The notes beneath the pieces are model-generated. The model saw only the letters and a program-made list of their open reading frames with translations. It was not told the DNA's origin and did no database searches. 64,000 bases of DNA from Sphingobium xanthum (GTDB taxonomy: Bacteria; Pseudomonadota; Alphaproteobacteria; Sphingomonadales; Sphingomonadaceae): assembly GCF_019737615.1 (NCBI RefSeq), contig NZ_JAHKKS010000002.1:1-64000 (forward strand), in the 5' to 3' direction. The stretch's first letter is position 1, and each line of letters begins with the position of its first letter. The position numbers were made by a program, and so were the translations under genes. Shown piece by piece: positions 48,052 through 57,813 of this stretch.

Positions 48052-48653
48052 ATCATCACCAACTGCGCGACCGGCGCGAAGCTGCGGCGATGGAGCGGCG
48101 TTGGGCCATGCTCGCGCAGCGCCGCGAGATGATCGGCGGTACCATAGCCCTTGTTGCGCTCCCAGCCATAATGGGGATGCGCCCGCGCGGCCTCGCGCAT
48201 GAGGGCATCGCGATGCTCCTTGGCGATGATCGAGGCGGCGGAAATGCAGGGTTCCAGCGCATCACCGCCGACAATGGGCCGGGCGTTCCAGCGCCATTCC
48301 GGGCGGCGGCCATGCGGGGTCAGATTGCCGTCGATCAGCACTTCGAGCGGATCGCAGCCGACCTTGGCACAGAGCGCGTCGACCGCCAGCGTCATCGCCA
48401 GCATCGTCGCGCCGAAAATGTTCAGCCGGTCGATCTCCGCCACATCGACCACGCCGATCGCCCAATGGCAGCGGCGCTTGATCGTCTGCTCCAGCTCGGC
48501 GCGGCGGGGCGCGCTCAGCTTCTTGCTGTCGTCGAGGCCCGAGGGGCGCGGCTTGCACAGGATGACTGCGGCGGCGACCACCGGTCCGGCCAGCGGTCCC
48601 CTGCCCGCTTCGTCCACGCCCGCGACACAGGAGTGGGGCGCGCCGATCCTCAT
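48048..48653 (-). CDS. rnhB: Ribonuclease HII
   Basis: A 201-residue enzyme that nicks RNA in RNA-DNA hybrids and removes single ribonucleotides. CVAGVDEAGRGPLAGPVV holds the first acidic residues, VLIDGN the next Asp, and GGDALEPCISAASIIAKEHR the conserved late region. ATG 48653 (MRIGAPHSC) overlaps the stop of the upstream secreted-protein gene (ATGA). Confidence 0.95.
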   Translation of the reverse strand: MRIGAPHSCVAGVDEAGRGPLAGPVVAAAVILCKPRPSGLDDSKKLSAPRRAELEQTIKRRCHWAIGVVDVAEIDRLNIFGATMLAMTLAVDALCAKVGCDPLEVLIDGNLTPHGRRPEWRWNARPIVGGDALEPCISAASIIAKEHRDALMREAARAHPHYGWERNKGYGTADHLAALREHGPTPLHRRSFAPVAQLVMI

Positions 48654-49363
48654 TTCGAAGCTGCAAGAACGACAACACCGGTCGGCGCAATGTTGGTATA
48701 CGCTCCGCCGTCGCCATCGGCACGAAAACTCACCGTAACCTCCGCCGTTCGACCACATATCGAGAAAGGCCAAATCTCCACCCAACTTCCGGTGTAGCGC
48801 ACGCCATAAATCTCGGGTCCGAGATCGGCGCTTTCCTCCATGATTCGCGTCTCGCCCATGACGGGATTTTCACCCGCACAGCTAGCGTCTATCTTCTTGA
48901 TAGCCGCATAGGCGCCAAGGGCCGCAGAGGCGCTCGTATCGCGCATTATCGAGAGATTGGCGTTGGATTTGCCTTCGTTCGTCCGAACGCTAAGCAGACT
49001 GCCATCCGCCTTCTGGACCAGAGCGTAGCGAACGAGTCTTTCATTTCCGCAGCCCGACTGCTCCACCATTATCGACCAGCCATTTTTGAGCTGCCCGGAC
49101 AGCACGGCCGACAGAATGGCGCGCGCGCCTGTGATCGGAGCGACCGACTTCACATTCAGAGCGGTTGGCGGGCATTGTTTTTTGGCTTCGGCGTAAGCGC
49201 CAGCTGTGATCTTCAAATCCTTTAAAATAGCTTCTTCGGATGGCACGGGAGCCGAGGCGTCGAGCGCCTTGATCCTATCTATTACCATCTGATTTTGCGC
49301 GATCACTGGCGCAGTCAACATTGCGGCCAGACACACGGCCACCAGCCACTCCCTCAACCTCAT
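48650..49363 (-). CDS. Secreted protein of unknown function
   Basis: A 237-residue protein with a signal peptide (MRLREWLVAVCLAAMLTAPV, cleaved near VIAQ) and four Cys in the mature part (CPPT, SGCGN, ASCAGEN, SICGR), suggesting two disulfides in the periplasm. No domain recognised. GC is about 57% by hand count, lower than its neighbours. The stop overlaps the rnhB start by four bases, so the two are translated in one message. Confidence 0.7.
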   Translation of the reverse strand: MRLREWLVAVCLAAMLTAPVIAQNQMVIDRIKALDASAPVPSEEAILKDLKITAGAYAEAKKQCPPTALNVKSVAPITGARAILSAVLSGQLKNGWSIMVEQSGCGNERLVRYALVQKADGSLLSVRTNEGKSNANLSIMRDTSASAALGAYAAIKKIDASCAGENPVMGETRIMEESADLGPEIYGVRYTGSWVEIWPFSICGRTAEVTVSFRADGDGGAYTNIAPTGVVVLAASK

Positions 49364-49391
49364 CCTGCCCTTACCATTTCAAATCTCCTCT

Positions 49392-50513
49392 TTACCCCAC
49401 CACGCGCCAGGGCGGATAGCGGCGGTACTCTCCTGCGCTGAACAGGCAGATGCGATTGCCGGCCGGATCGACCAGCCATGCCTCGCGCCAGCCCCAGCTC
49501 TGGTCGACCGGCTCGCTGTCGAACGCGAAACCGATGGATTGGAGGGCCGCGACGCGGGCGTCGAGGTCGTCGCATTCGAGATAGATGGCATGGGCATCGC
49601 CGTGCAACGACAGCGTCGCGCCGCCGGGCGTCTCGAAGCGCGCGTAGTTGTTGCCGGGGCTATCGACGATGAGGCGAAGGCCAAGTTCCTCGTAGAAGTC
49701 GCGCGAGGCGGCATAGTCGGCGACCGGCACCGACGCCTGATTGAAGCGCATGGCGGGGCCGAGATCGAGCCGGACCGAGGGATGACCCATCGGGCCGTGG
49801 CCGCCGCCAAGGCCAGGCGCATCCTTGAGCGCAAGGCGGACGAAGGTGCGGGCGCGCGCGATTGCTTCGGGCAAGTCCAGACCTTGGCCCAGACCGGTCG
49901 CGATGGCGCTGGCGAGCGTGCAGCCGGTGCCGTGCGTGTCCTCGGTCTCGATGCGCGGATCTTCCCAGCGGGCGATCTCGCCTTCCGGGCCGACCAGGCG
50001 ATCGATCACGGTCGCGCCCGGCGCATGGCCGCCCTTGATGAGCAGCATCTCGCCGCGCGCGGTCAGTTCCGCCTCGCCACCGAGCGCTTCGAGTTCCGGA
50101 AGGTTAGGCGTTGTCACGAAAGCCCAGCCCATCAGCTCGTGCAGGCTCTCGACCGTCTCCGCATCGGCCAGAACGCCGCCGCTCGACGCCACCATCACCG
50201 GATCGACCACCACCGGCGCGCCGATCGTTTCCAGCCGCTCGGCCACGGCCAGCGCGGTCTGCGCCGAGCCGATCATGCCGATCTTCACCGCATCCACGCC
50301 GATGTCGCTCACGACGCTGTCGATCTGCGCGAGCACCATCTCGGTCGGGACCGGATGGACGCCCTGCACGCCCAACGTGTTCTGCGCGGTGATCGCCGTG
50401 ATCGCCGTCATGGCATGGCCGCCCAGCATCGTGACCGTGCGGATATCGGCCTGAATGCCCGCGCCGCCACCCGAATCCGAACCGGCGATGATGAGGATGC
50501 GTGGGGTGCTCAT
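49392..50513 (-). CDS. thiD: Fusion of HMP/HMP-P kinase (ThiD) with a VOC (glyoxalase-like) domain
   Basis: A 373-residue protein. Residues 1 to about 255 form a complete ThiD kinase (IIAGSDSGGGAGIQADI, VVVDPVMVASSGGVLAD, EDTHGTGCTLASAIATGLG) for thiamine pyrimidine synthesis. Residues from about 260 form a VOC domain (FNQASVPVADYAASRDFYEE, then REAWLVDPAGNRICLFS). There is no stop or start between them, so it is one chain. Normal ThiD has about 260 residues. No TPP riboswitch is seen upstream. Confidence 0.88.
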   Translation of the reverse strand: MSTPRILIIAGSDSGGGAGIQADIRTVTMLGGHAMTAITAITAQNTLGVQGVHPVPTEMVLAQIDSVVSDIGVDAVKIGMIGSAQTALAVAERLETIGAPVVVDPVMVASSGGVLADAETVESLHELMGWAFVTTPNLPELEALGGEAELTARGEMLLIKGGHAPGATVIDRLVGPEGEIARWEDPRIETEDTHGTGCTLASAIATGLGQGLDLPEAIARARTFVRLALKDAPGLGGGHGPMGHPSVRLDLGPAMRFNQASVPVADYAASRDFYEELGLRLIVDSPGNNYARFETPGGATLSLHGDAHAIYLECDDLDARVAALQSIGFAFDSEPVDQSWGWREAWLVDPAGNRICLFSAGEYRRYPPWRVVG

Positions 50514-50598
50514 AAGGTGCTTTTGCCGGGCGCGACCCGGGAAGTCGAGGCGCTTGCGCACAATGAGGAACCGTTTACCGCTTTGCGGCGTCCATCCT

Positions 50599-51981
50599 AT
50601 GGAAGAGAGATCCCAGGTGACGCGGGAAACCGAGCTCAATCGTAGCGTACGCTGGCCGCAACTCATGCTCTACGGCATCGGATCGATGCTCGGCGCCGGC
50701 ATTTACGGGCTTGTCGGCAAGGCGGCCGGGGTGATGGGCGGCGCGATCTGGCTGGCATTTCTCGCGGCGATGATCGCGGCGCTCCTGACCGGCCTCAGCT
50801 ATGCCTCGATCGCTTCGCGCTATCCAAAGGCGGGCGGCGCGGCCTATGCCACGCATCGCGCTTTCCATTCGCCTTTCGTGTCCTATGTGATCGGCCTCAC
50901 CGTGCTTTGCTCGGGCCTCTCCTCCATCGCCACGCAATCCAAGGTGATCGCGGGCAATCTCAACACGCTGATCGGCTTGGACTGGGGCTGGTCCATTCTG
51001 GGCGCGCCAGGAGAGATCATCGCACTCGCCATCGCGTTCCTCCTGATCGTCGCTGCCATCGTCTATCGCGGCATCACCGAATCCCTCTGGGTCAATGCGC
51101 TCTGCACGGCTGTCGAAGCGCTCGGCTTGCTGTTCGTCGTCGCGGTCGGCCTGCGCTATTGGGGCGGTGCCGACCTGCTGGACGTGCCTGCGTCGGCGGA
51201 TGGAAGCTCGGCGCTTACCATGACGCTCGTCATGCAAGGGGCGATCCTCGCTTTCTTCTCCTTCCTCGGCTTCGAGGACATGCTGAATGTCGCCGAGGAA
51301 GTGGAGGAGCCGCGCCGCGCCATGCCGATCGCGCTGATCGGCGCGATGCTGGTCGCCTCGGTCATCTACATTGCCGTCGCGATCACGGCGGTCTCCGTCG
51401 TGCCGTGGCGGGAGCTGGCCGACGCACCGGGACCGCTGCAACTCGTTGTCGCGCGTGCGGCGCCCTGGTTTCCCGCGATCGGCTTCACGATCATCACGAT
51501 CGCCGCCGTCGCCAATACGGCGCTGGTCAATTTCGTGATGGGATCGCGGCTGCTCTACGGCATGTCACGACAGAAGCTGCTGCCCGAGCCGATCGGCCGC
51601 GTCCATGGGACCCGGCGCACGCCGCACTTCGCCATCGGCATCGTGCTTGCCATCGTCTTGCTGCTGCAGCTTGCCGGCGACATCGAACAGCTTGCCGGTG
51701 CGACGGTCATGCTCCTGCTGCTGGTGTTCGCGGTGGTGAATGGCGCGCTCGTCGTGCTGCAGCGACGCGAGGGCGACAAGGAAGGCTGCTTCAACGTGCC
51801 GGTCATCATTCCGGTGCTCGGCGCCACAGTCTGCCTGCTGATGCTGGGCGGGCGACTGCTGGAGGGCGACGAACGCGCGCCGATCATCGCGGCAGGGCTG
51901 CTCGCCGCGATCGGACTGCTTTACGTACTGACGGGCAAGACGCGCGACCCGATGCCGGCGCCGCACGACCTGTTCCGATAA
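50599..51981 (+). CDS. APC-family amino acid permease
   Basis: A 460-residue transporter with about twelve helices. MLYGIGSMLGAGIYGLVGKA is the helix-1 substrate motif GSMLGAGIY, and FFSFLGFEDMLNVAEEVEEP is the helix-6/loop signature. A C-terminal cytoplasmic tail is short. Start ATG 50599 has a poor ribosome binding site; GTG 50617 is an alternative. It converges on the aldo/keto reductase with four bases between stops. Confidence 0.9.
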   Translation: MEERSQVTRETELNRSVRWPQLMLYGIGSMLGAGIYGLVGKAAGVMGGAIWLAFLAAMIAALLTGLSYASIASRYPKAGGAAYATHRAFHSPFVSYVIGLTVLCSGLSSIATQSKVIAGNLNTLIGLDWGWSILGAPGEIIALAIAFLLIVAAIVYRGITESLWVNALCTAVEALGLLFVVAVGLRYWGGADLLDVPASADGSSALTMTLVMQGAILAFFSFLGFEDMLNVAEEVEEPRRAMPIALIGAMLVASVIYIAVAITAVSVVPWRELADAPGPLQLVVARAAPWFPAIGFTIITIAAVANTALVNFVMGSRLLYGMSRQKLLPEPIGRVHGTRRTPHFAIGIVLAIVLLLQLAGDIEQLAGATVMLLLLVFAVVNGALVVLQRREGDKEGCFNVPVIIPVLGATVCLLMLGGRLLEGDERAPIIAAGLLAAIGLLYVLTGKTRDPMPAPHDLFR

Positions 51982-51985
51982 GCCT

Positions 51986-53053
51986 TCAGGCAGCCGGCAA
52001 CGGAGCCGAACGGCGCGGGGAAGCGCCGCCACGGCGCGGCCACTGATTGACGAACATCCACTGCGGATATTCGGGCTTGAGCGCGCTTACGGCATCGAGC
52101 GTGGCGACGTCCTCGCTGGTCAGCTCGACGTCGCTGGCCGTCAGATTCTGCACGAGCTGGTCCGGTCGCGTCGCGCCAACGATGACGCTGCTGACGAACG
52201 GGCGCCGGAGCAGCCAGGCCAGCGCGATCGAGGCGATGCCGACGCCGCGACTCTCGGCCATGGGCCGCATCGCATCAATGAGGCTATAGACCATGTCCAT
52301 GTCGATATGCCCGCCGGCGCCGCCGCCCTTGGTCACGCGGCCGTCGCCTTCGACGCCGGTCGCGGTGCGGCTGTATTTGCCCGAGAGAAGCCCGCCGGCG
52401 AGCGGACTCCAGACCATCAGGCCGACGCCTTCGCTGGCCATCATGGGGACGATCTCGCGCTCCAGATCGCGCCCGACGAGCGTGTAATAGGACTGGATGC
52501 TGGCGATGCGCTCAAGGCCGCGTGCGACGGCGACGCCCTGCCCCTTGGCGACCATCCAGGCCGACCAGTTGGACACACCGACATAGCGCGCGCGGCCGGA
52601 GCGGACGATGTCGTCGAGCGCGCGGAGCGTCTCCTCTACGGGTGTCTCGGGGTCCCAGCCATGGACCTGATAGAGGTCCACATAGTCTGTGTTGAGCCGC
52701 TTCAGGCTGGCGTCGATCTCGTCCATCAGATGCTTGCGCGAGGAGCCGGCGGCATTCACCTCCGTGCCCATGCGGGCATAGGCCTTGGTCGCCAGGATCG
52801 CGTCCGAGCGCTTGATCCCGACATCACGCAGCGCCTGGCCCGTCGCGACTTCGGAGAGTCCATCGGAATAGACATTGGCCGTATCGATGAAATTGATCCC
52901 GCCGTCGAAGGCCTGCTTCACGAGGGCATTCACCTCATCCTGGCCGAGGCCAGCGATATGGGCGAAGCGGCCCGGCGCCTTGCCGAAGGTCATGGCGCCG
53001 AGGCACAGCTCGGAAACGATCAGGCCGGTATTGCCGAGGTGATTGTAGCGCAT
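51986..53053 (-). CDS. Aldo/keto reductase
   Basis: A 355-residue NADPH-dependent oxidoreductase. The tetrad is visible: Asp and Tyr in FIDTANVYSDGLSE, Lys in AILATKAYARMGTE and His in LYQVHGWDPETP. The NADP-binding end (VIVGATRPDQLVQNLTA) is present. It belongs to the YajO/IolS-like group; substrate unknown. Confidence 0.9.
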   Translation of the reverse strand: MRYNHLGNTGLIVSELCLGAMTFGKAPGRFAHIAGLGQDEVNALVKQAFDGGINFIDTANVYSDGLSEVATGQALRDVGIKRSDAILATKAYARMGTEVNAAGSSRKHLMDEIDASLKRLNTDYVDLYQVHGWDPETPVEETLRALDDIVRSGRARYVGVSNWSAWMVAKGQGVAVARGLERIASIQSYYTLVGRDLEREIVPMMASEGVGLMVWSPLAGGLLSGKYSRTATGVEGDGRVTKGGGAGGHIDMDMVYSLIDAMRPMAESRGVGIASIALAWLLRRPFVSSVIVGATRPDQLVQNLTASDVELTSEDVATLDAVSALKPEYPQWMFVNQWPRRGGASPRRSAPLPAA

Positions 53054-53224
53054 GGCGGATCCTCTCGCATGTCAGGGTCTTGCAGGGAGCGGCGGTCGCT
53101 TCTGCGACTCCATCGCGGACGTGCGAGCAGACTATTACTCATGATAAACAGTTTCGCAACGAAGCCAGCAGGGAAGGTCTGAAATTGCGCCGCGACGGGC
53201 AAGTGAGAGCGGCAACGGCTCCGG

Positions 53225-53596
53225 TCAGGACGAGAGCCAGGCCGCGGCCTTCTCCTCATCCTCGAAGATGGCTGCGCCGGTCGGCGTCATCAGCCGCTTC
53301 GTCTGAAGTTTGAAGAGCGTGGAACCGGGCAGGACGACGCCATAGCCTTCCACGTCATGCGCATAGTCCACCAGAATCTGGGCCATGGCATCGATCACCG
53401 CTTGAGACTGGGTCTCGCAATCCCGAAAATCGAGCAGAACCTTGCCGACCGGTGCCGACGCACCGCGCTGGATCGCCCGCTCGCGCAATGCCTGCCGATA
53501 GCGCTGCACGACCGCTTCATCCCAGAACCCACGAAAGACGATTCGGACGGTGGACGGACGCGGCCCGGGTACGAACTCGAAATCGGCTTCCGCCAT
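53225..53596 (-). CDS. STAS/SpoIIAA-like small protein
   Basis: A 123-residue soluble protein. TVRIVFRGFWDEAVVQRYRQ and GKVLLDFRDCETQSQAVID have the strand-helix order of STAS/SpoIIAA-like folds, which bind membranes or partner proteins. No enzymatic motif. Stands alone after the aldo/keto reductase. Confidence 0.6.
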   Translation of the reverse strand: MAEADFEFVPGPRPSTVRIVFRGFWDEAVVQRYRQALRERAIQRGASAPVGKVLLDFRDCETQSQAVIDAMAQILVDYAHDVEGYGVVLPGSTLFKLQTKRLMTPTGAAIFEDEEKAAAWLSS

Positions 53597-53645
53597 CGCT
53601 CATCCCTCTCCTGTCACGCATCCGACCGTCTGAGGCTGCTCACAC

Positions 53646-53870
53646 CTAAGCTCTAAATTTGCGCTCGGTCGATGCCGGGTTGTTCGCCAGCGCCTTGCCG
53701 ACGCGGGTCGGCCGGTCGAGCAGTTCGCCGCCGCAATTGGGGCAGCGCTCGTCCAGAACATCGGCGCATTCGGCGCAGAAGGTGCATTCGAACGAGCAGA
53801 TGAAGGCGCCACCGGCATCGGCCGGCAGATCGGTGCCGCAGCGTTCGCAATCGGGGCGCATATCCAGCAT
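53646..53870 (-). CDS. DUF1272 zinc-ribbon protein
   Basis: A 74-residue protein with seven Cys in pairs: DCERCGTDLP, FICSFECTFCAECAD and RCPNCGGEL. This is the DUF1272 pattern, two likely zinc sites. Function unknown. The ATG is nine bases after the glmM stop (53880) on the same strand, so the two are probably co-transcribed. Confidence 0.85.
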   Translation of the reverse strand: MLDMRPDCERCGTDLPADAGGAFICSFECTFCAECADVLDERCPNCGGELLDRPTRVGKALANNPASTERKFRA

Positions 53871-53879
53871 TGTTCGTTC

Positions 53880-55223
53880 CTAGGCCGCCGCGCTCGCCAC
53901 GGCGTCGCAGATGCGCTCGACGACGCGCTTCACCTGCTCGCCATCGTCGCCCTCGGCCATGACGCGGATGACCGGCTCGGTGCCCGAGGGGCGGATGACG
54001 AGGCGGCCGGAGCCGTTCAGTTCCTGCTCGGCATCGGCGATCACGGATTTCACGCTGTCTGCTTCGAGCGGCTTGCCGCCGGAGAAGCGGACGTTCTTGA
54101 GCAATTGCGGCACCGGCTCGAACTGGCGGAGCAGTTCGCTGGCCGGCTTGCCGCTCTCGACCAGCGCAGCAAGCACCTGCAGCGCGGCGATCGTGCCGTC
54201 GCCGGTCGTGGCATAATCGGAGAGGATCATGTGGCCGCTCTGCTCGCCGCCCACGTTGCAGCCGCGCGCCTTCATCTCCTCCAGCACATAGCGATCGCCG
54301 ACCTTCGTGCGGATAAGCGGGATGTTCTGGCTGGCGAGCAGCCGCTCCAGGCCGAGATTGGACATGACGGTGGCGACCACGCCGCCGCCCTTCAGCATGC
54401 CCTGGCGTGCCCAGCTCGTACCGATCAGCGCCATGATCTGATCGCCATCGACGATCTCGCCGGCCTCATCGACCACGATCAGCCGATCGGCATCGCCATC
54501 GAGCGCGATGCCGATGTCCGCGCCGGATGCGACGACCGTTTCCTGAAGCGCGAGCGGCGCGGTCGAGCCGACGCCGTCATTGATGTTGGTGCCGTTGGGC
54601 GTAACGCCGATCGTAACCAGCTCCGCGCCCAGCTCCCAGAAGGTGGACGGCGCGGTGTTGTAGGCAGCGCCATTGGCGCAATCGAGCACCACCTTGAGCC
54701 CGTCGAGCCGCAGATGGGCCGGGAAGGTGGACTTCACGAAGTGGATATAGCGCCCGCGTCCGTCCTCGACGCGGCGGGCCCGGCCGATATGGGCGGAATC
54801 GGCAAGCGGGATCTCGCCATTCTCGATCAACGCCTCGATCTTCATCTCGTCCGCGTCGGATAGCTTGTAGCCGTCCGGGCCGAACAATTTGATGCCGTTG
54901 TCGAAATAGGGATTGTGGCTGGCCGAGATCATCACACCGAGATCGGCGCGCATCGAGGCCGCGAGCATCGCGACGGCAGGCGTCGGGATCGGGCCGAACT
55001 GGACGACGTCCATGCCGACGCTGGTGAAGCCCGCGACCAGCGCATTCTCGATCATGTAGCCGGACAGGCGCGTGTCCTTGCCGATCACGACGCGGTGGCG
55101 ATGATCGCCGCGCAGGAAATGCTGGCCCGCAGCCATGCCGACGCGCATCGCCATCTCCGCCGTCATCGGCGATTTGTTGGTGCGTCCCCTGATGCCGTCA
55201 GTGCCAAAAAAGCGTCTGCTCAT
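53880..55223 (-). CDS. glmM: Phosphoglucosamine mutase
   Basis: A 447-residue enzyme converting GlcN-6-P to GlcN-1-P for UDP-GlcNAc, thus for peptidoglycan, lipid A and the wecB/wecC branch. [13 protein letters not shown] at the start, the phosphoserine in [15 protein letters not shown], the metal loop [16 protein letters not shown] and the late [13 protein letters not shown] are all present. Confidence 0.97.
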   Translation of the reverse strand: MSRRFFGTDGIRGRTNKSPMTAEMAMRVGMAAGQHFLRGDHRHRVVIGKDTRLSGYMIENALVAGFTSVGMDVVQFGPIPTPAVAMLAASMRADLGVMISASHNPYFDNGIKLFGPDGYKLSDADEMKIEALIENGEIPLADSAHIGRARRVEDGRGRYIHFVKSTFPAHLRLDGLKVVLDCANGAAYNTAPSTFWELGAELVTIGVTPNGTNINDGVGSTAPLALQETVVASGADIGIALDGDADRLIVVDEAGEIVDGDQIMALIGTSWARQGMLKGGGVVATVMSNLGLERLLASQNIPLIRTKVGDRYVLEEMKARGCNVGGEQSGHMILSDYATTGDGTIAALQVLAALVESGKPASELLRQFEPVPQLLKNVRFSGGKPLEADSVKSVIADAEQELNGSGRLVIRPSGTEPVIRVMAEGDDGEQVKRVVERICDAVASAAA

Positions 55224-55293
55224 GGGGCGTCCTTAGCCGGTCATACGGTCAATTTGAAGCGCGGCACGGCACTTCTTCCGAGCTATTTTTGAG

Positions 55294-55318
55294 AGGGGAG
55301 GACCATCCGCCCTCCCCT
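55294..55318. terminator. Hairpin after the POT transporter gene
   Basis: AGGGGAGG (55294-55301) and CCTCCCCT (55311-55318) form an 8-bp stem with nine bases between, just beyond the transporter stop at 55324. On the minus strand no T-tract follows directly, so efficiency is uncertain. Confidence 0.45.
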
Positions 55319-55323
55319 TCCCG

Positions 55324-56901
55324 TCAGTTGCCGGGCGCCGGCCGCAGTCCCTCTTCGGGCCGCGGATCGGGTACGGGATCGGCGTCCTTCAGCGTATCGA
55401 GATGCATCAGCCGGGTGATGATCGGCGATACGACAAGCACGGCGACGGCAATGCCGATCGTCCACCAGCCGATGGTGTTGTAAACGGCAAGCGTACCTTC
55501 CTTGGTCATCTCGCCATCATGGCCGCCGGTCGCCTCGCCGATCTTGCCGGCAACGAAATTGCCGACCGCCGTCATATAGAACCACGCGCCCATGATGAGG
55601 CTCGCCAGCTGCTTGGGTGCAAGCCGGTTCATGGCCGAGAGGCCCACCGGCGAGAGACAGAGCTCACCGGTCGTCTGGAACAGATAGATGAGGAAGACGA
55701 AGATGACCGGGGTCATCGCCGCCACGCCCACGGCTTCCGCGCCCCAGACGAAGATCAGGAACGAGACGCCGACCTGCGCGAGCGCGAGACCGAACTTGGC
55801 CGGAGCCGATGGCTCCCAGCCTCGCTTGCCGAGCCACACCCAGAGCCAGGCGAAGATCGGCCCGAGCAGCACGATGTAGATCGGGTTGATCGACTGGAAC
55901 AGCGACGCCGGAACGCCCTGCCGGTCCACGAAGCGGTCGGTATAGAGATTGAGGCTGCCACCGGCCTGCTCGAACAGGCCCCAGAAGACCGGGTTCAGCG
56001 CGATCAGGAACAGGATGGCGAACATGCGATCTCGCGCATGCGGCTCCAGCTTGAGCGCCGACCAGAGGACATAGCCCAGCAGTCCGATGCCCGACACGAT
56101 CAGCAGGTTCTGGATGACATCCTGATACTGGACCAGGAACCAGATCACACCGATTGATGCGATGCCGATGCCGTAGAGGCCCCATTCCATGCTCTTCGCG
56201 AGCGGCTTTGGCGGCTCGCCCTTGCCCAGGAGCAGCGGCTTGCCGATCATGAACACGAGCGCGCCGAGCAGCATGCCGAGACCGGCGGCGCCGAAGCCGT
56301 ATTTCCAGCCATAGGTTTCGCCGAGCCAGCCCGCGAGGATCGTGCCGATCGCCGCGCCAACGTTAATGCCGACATAGAAGATGGTGTAGGCGCCGTCGCG
56401 GCGGGTGTCGGTCAGACCATAGAGCTGGCCGACGATCACCGAGATATTGGCCTTGAGGAAGCCTGAGCCGACCACGATGCAGGACAAAGCCAGCCAGAAG
56501 ATGTTGATCGTCGGATCGCCCTGTCCGCCCGTCCCCTCGAATGCCATCAGGATATGGCCGGCGGTGAGGATCAGCGCGCCGAACAGCACGGCCTTGCGCT
56601 GGCCGAGATAGCGATCCGCCAGATAGCCGCCGAGCACCGGCGTGATGTAGACGAGGCTGGTATAGGCGCCATAGACGAGATTGGCCTGCCCGTCGCCGAA
56701 CAGCCAGTGTTTGGTGAGGTAGAAGATGAGCAGGGCGCGCATGCCATAATAGGAAAAGCGCTCCCACATCTCGGCGAAGAACAGGATATACAGGCCCTTG
56801 GGATGGCCGAGAAATTCGGCCTTCTTGCTGGACAGCCCGACAGCACCACCAATCAGAAGGACCAGCAGGCTGCCAAGGGCAATGGCGGGTATGGTTGCCA
56901 T
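55324..56901 (-). CDS. POT-family proton-coupled di/tripeptide transporter
   Basis: A 525-residue MFS-type transporter with about fourteen helices. FAEMWERFSYYGMRALLIFY is the E-x-x-E-R-F-x-Y-Y-G motif for proton coupling; GGYLADRYLGQRKAVLFGA is the PTR signature. ATG 56901 has GGAGAG a few bases upstream. It lies downstream of, and divergent from, the nitroreductase gene. Confidence 0.93.
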   Translation of the reverse strand: MATIPAIALGSLLVLLIGGAVGLSSKKAEFLGHPKGLYILFFAEMWERFSYYGMRALLIFYLTKHWLFGDGQANLVYGAYTSLVYITPVLGGYLADRYLGQRKAVLFGALILTAGHILMAFEGTGGQGDPTINIFWLALSCIVVGSGFLKANISVIVGQLYGLTDTRRDGAYTIFYVGINVGAAIGTILAGWLGETYGWKYGFGAAGLGMLLGALVFMIGKPLLLGKGEPPKPLAKSMEWGLYGIGIASIGVIWFLVQYQDVIQNLLIVSGIGLLGYVLWSALKLEPHARDRMFAILFLIALNPVFWGLFEQAGGSLNLYTDRFVDRQGVPASLFQSINPIYIVLLGPIFAWLWVWLGKRGWEPSAPAKFGLALAQVGVSFLIFVWGAEAVGVAAMTPVIFVFLIYLFQTTGELCLSPVGLSAMNRLAPKQLASLIMGAWFYMTAVGNFVAGKIGEATGGHDGEMTKEGTLAVYNTIGWWTIGIAVAVLVVSPIITRLMHLDTLKDADPVPDPRPEEGLRPAPGN

Positions 56902-57114
56902 AAACTCTCCGTGTTTCGAGCGCCCGGCAAAGCTGCCACGGCCGCGCGAAGTTGATCGGCCGAAACTAGAGATTATCGCCGCGCTGTGAAGCGCGTTTTT
57001 TGTGCGGCGAGCGGAGCCGCATTTCCCGAACAATCAACCCATTCCCGGACAGTTTCTGCGAACCGTTCGCAATGGGACTTGGCGGGCGCTCCGCTTTTGG
57101 CTAGCGCGGTTGAC

Positions 57115-57690
57115 ATGCTCAACGATCGCTCCTCGCTCCTCGCCTATCTCTCCACCCGCCGCTCGGGCAAACCGCGCGACCTGGCCGCGCCCGGCCCCAG
57201 CATCGATCAGATGCGGGAGATGGTGCGGATCGCCGCGCGCACGCCCGATCACGGCAAGCTCGCGCCCTGGCGGTTCGTGATCGTGCCAGACGACAAGCGC
57301 GAGGCACTGGCGACGTTGCTGGCAGAGAGCTATCGCGCCGAGAAGCCGGAGGCCGGACGCCTGGAGATCGAGGCGATGCTCCAGTTCGCGCGGCAGGCGC
57401 CCGCCGTGATCGTCATTCTGTCCTCGCCCAAGCAGAGCAAGATCCCGCTCTGGGAGCAGGAGCTCTCGGTCGGCGCTGCCTCGATGAACCTGCTGCATGC
57501 CGCCCATGCCATGGGCTTTGCTGGAGGCTGGCTGACCGGTTGGCCGGCCTATAGCGAGGCGGTGCGCGACGCATTCGGCAGCGCAGAGGAAAAGATCGCC
57601 GGATTCGTGTTCCTCGGCACGCCGGGCCGCGAGCTGGAGGAGCGGCCGCGCCCGGAGCTCGACGACATACTGAGCATCTGGGAAGGCTGA
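57115..57690 (+). CDS. Nitroreductase family flavoprotein
   Basis: A 191-residue FMN protein of the YdjA-like group. STRRSGKPRDLAAPGPS and RIAARTPDHGKLAPWRFVIV hold the FMN-binding residues; GAASMNLLHAAHAMGFAGGW is the later conserved helix. ATG 57115 chosen; the longer frame to 56986 has no family support. Physiological substrate unknown. Confidence 0.9.
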   Translation: MLNDRSSLLAYLSTRRSGKPRDLAAPGPSIDQMREMVRIAARTPDHGKLAPWRFVIVPDDKREALATLLAESYRAEKPEAGRLEIEAMLQFARQAPAVIVILSSPKQSKIPLWEQELSVGAASMNLLHAAHAMGFAGGWLTGWPAYSEAVRDAFGSAEEKIAGFVFLGTPGRELEERPRPELDDILSIWEG

Positions 57691-57748
57691 TCTCCGACAA
57701 GCGCGGTTTGGCGCCAAAACCCGCCGAGCCACGACATTTTGCGGCCTT

Positions 57749-57768
57749 TGTGACACGAGTCCGTCACA
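57749..57768 (+). promoter_or_regulatory. Inverted repeat upstream of the GntR gene
   Basis: TGTGAC (57749-57754) and GTCACA (57763-57768) flank eight bases that include a GANTC site (57757-57761). A TATTAT box at 57791-57796 and a CACTAG-TG palindrome lie between it and the start. Autoregulation by the GntR protein is plausible. Confidence 0.4.
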
Positions 57769-57813
57769 TAGTGTGTTGACCGATTGGCTGTATTATGTCA
57801 CTAGTGCAGCACG

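Noticed and set aside
50567..50592. GGAAC-N17-CGTC ahead of the APC permease as an EcfG promoter
   Set aside because: The -10 element is CGTC instead of CGTT, and no stress link is known; treated as a near miss.
50514..50598. TPP riboswitch upstream of thiD
   Set aside because: The gap is under 90 bp and lacks the CTGAGA and ACCTGA core motifs.
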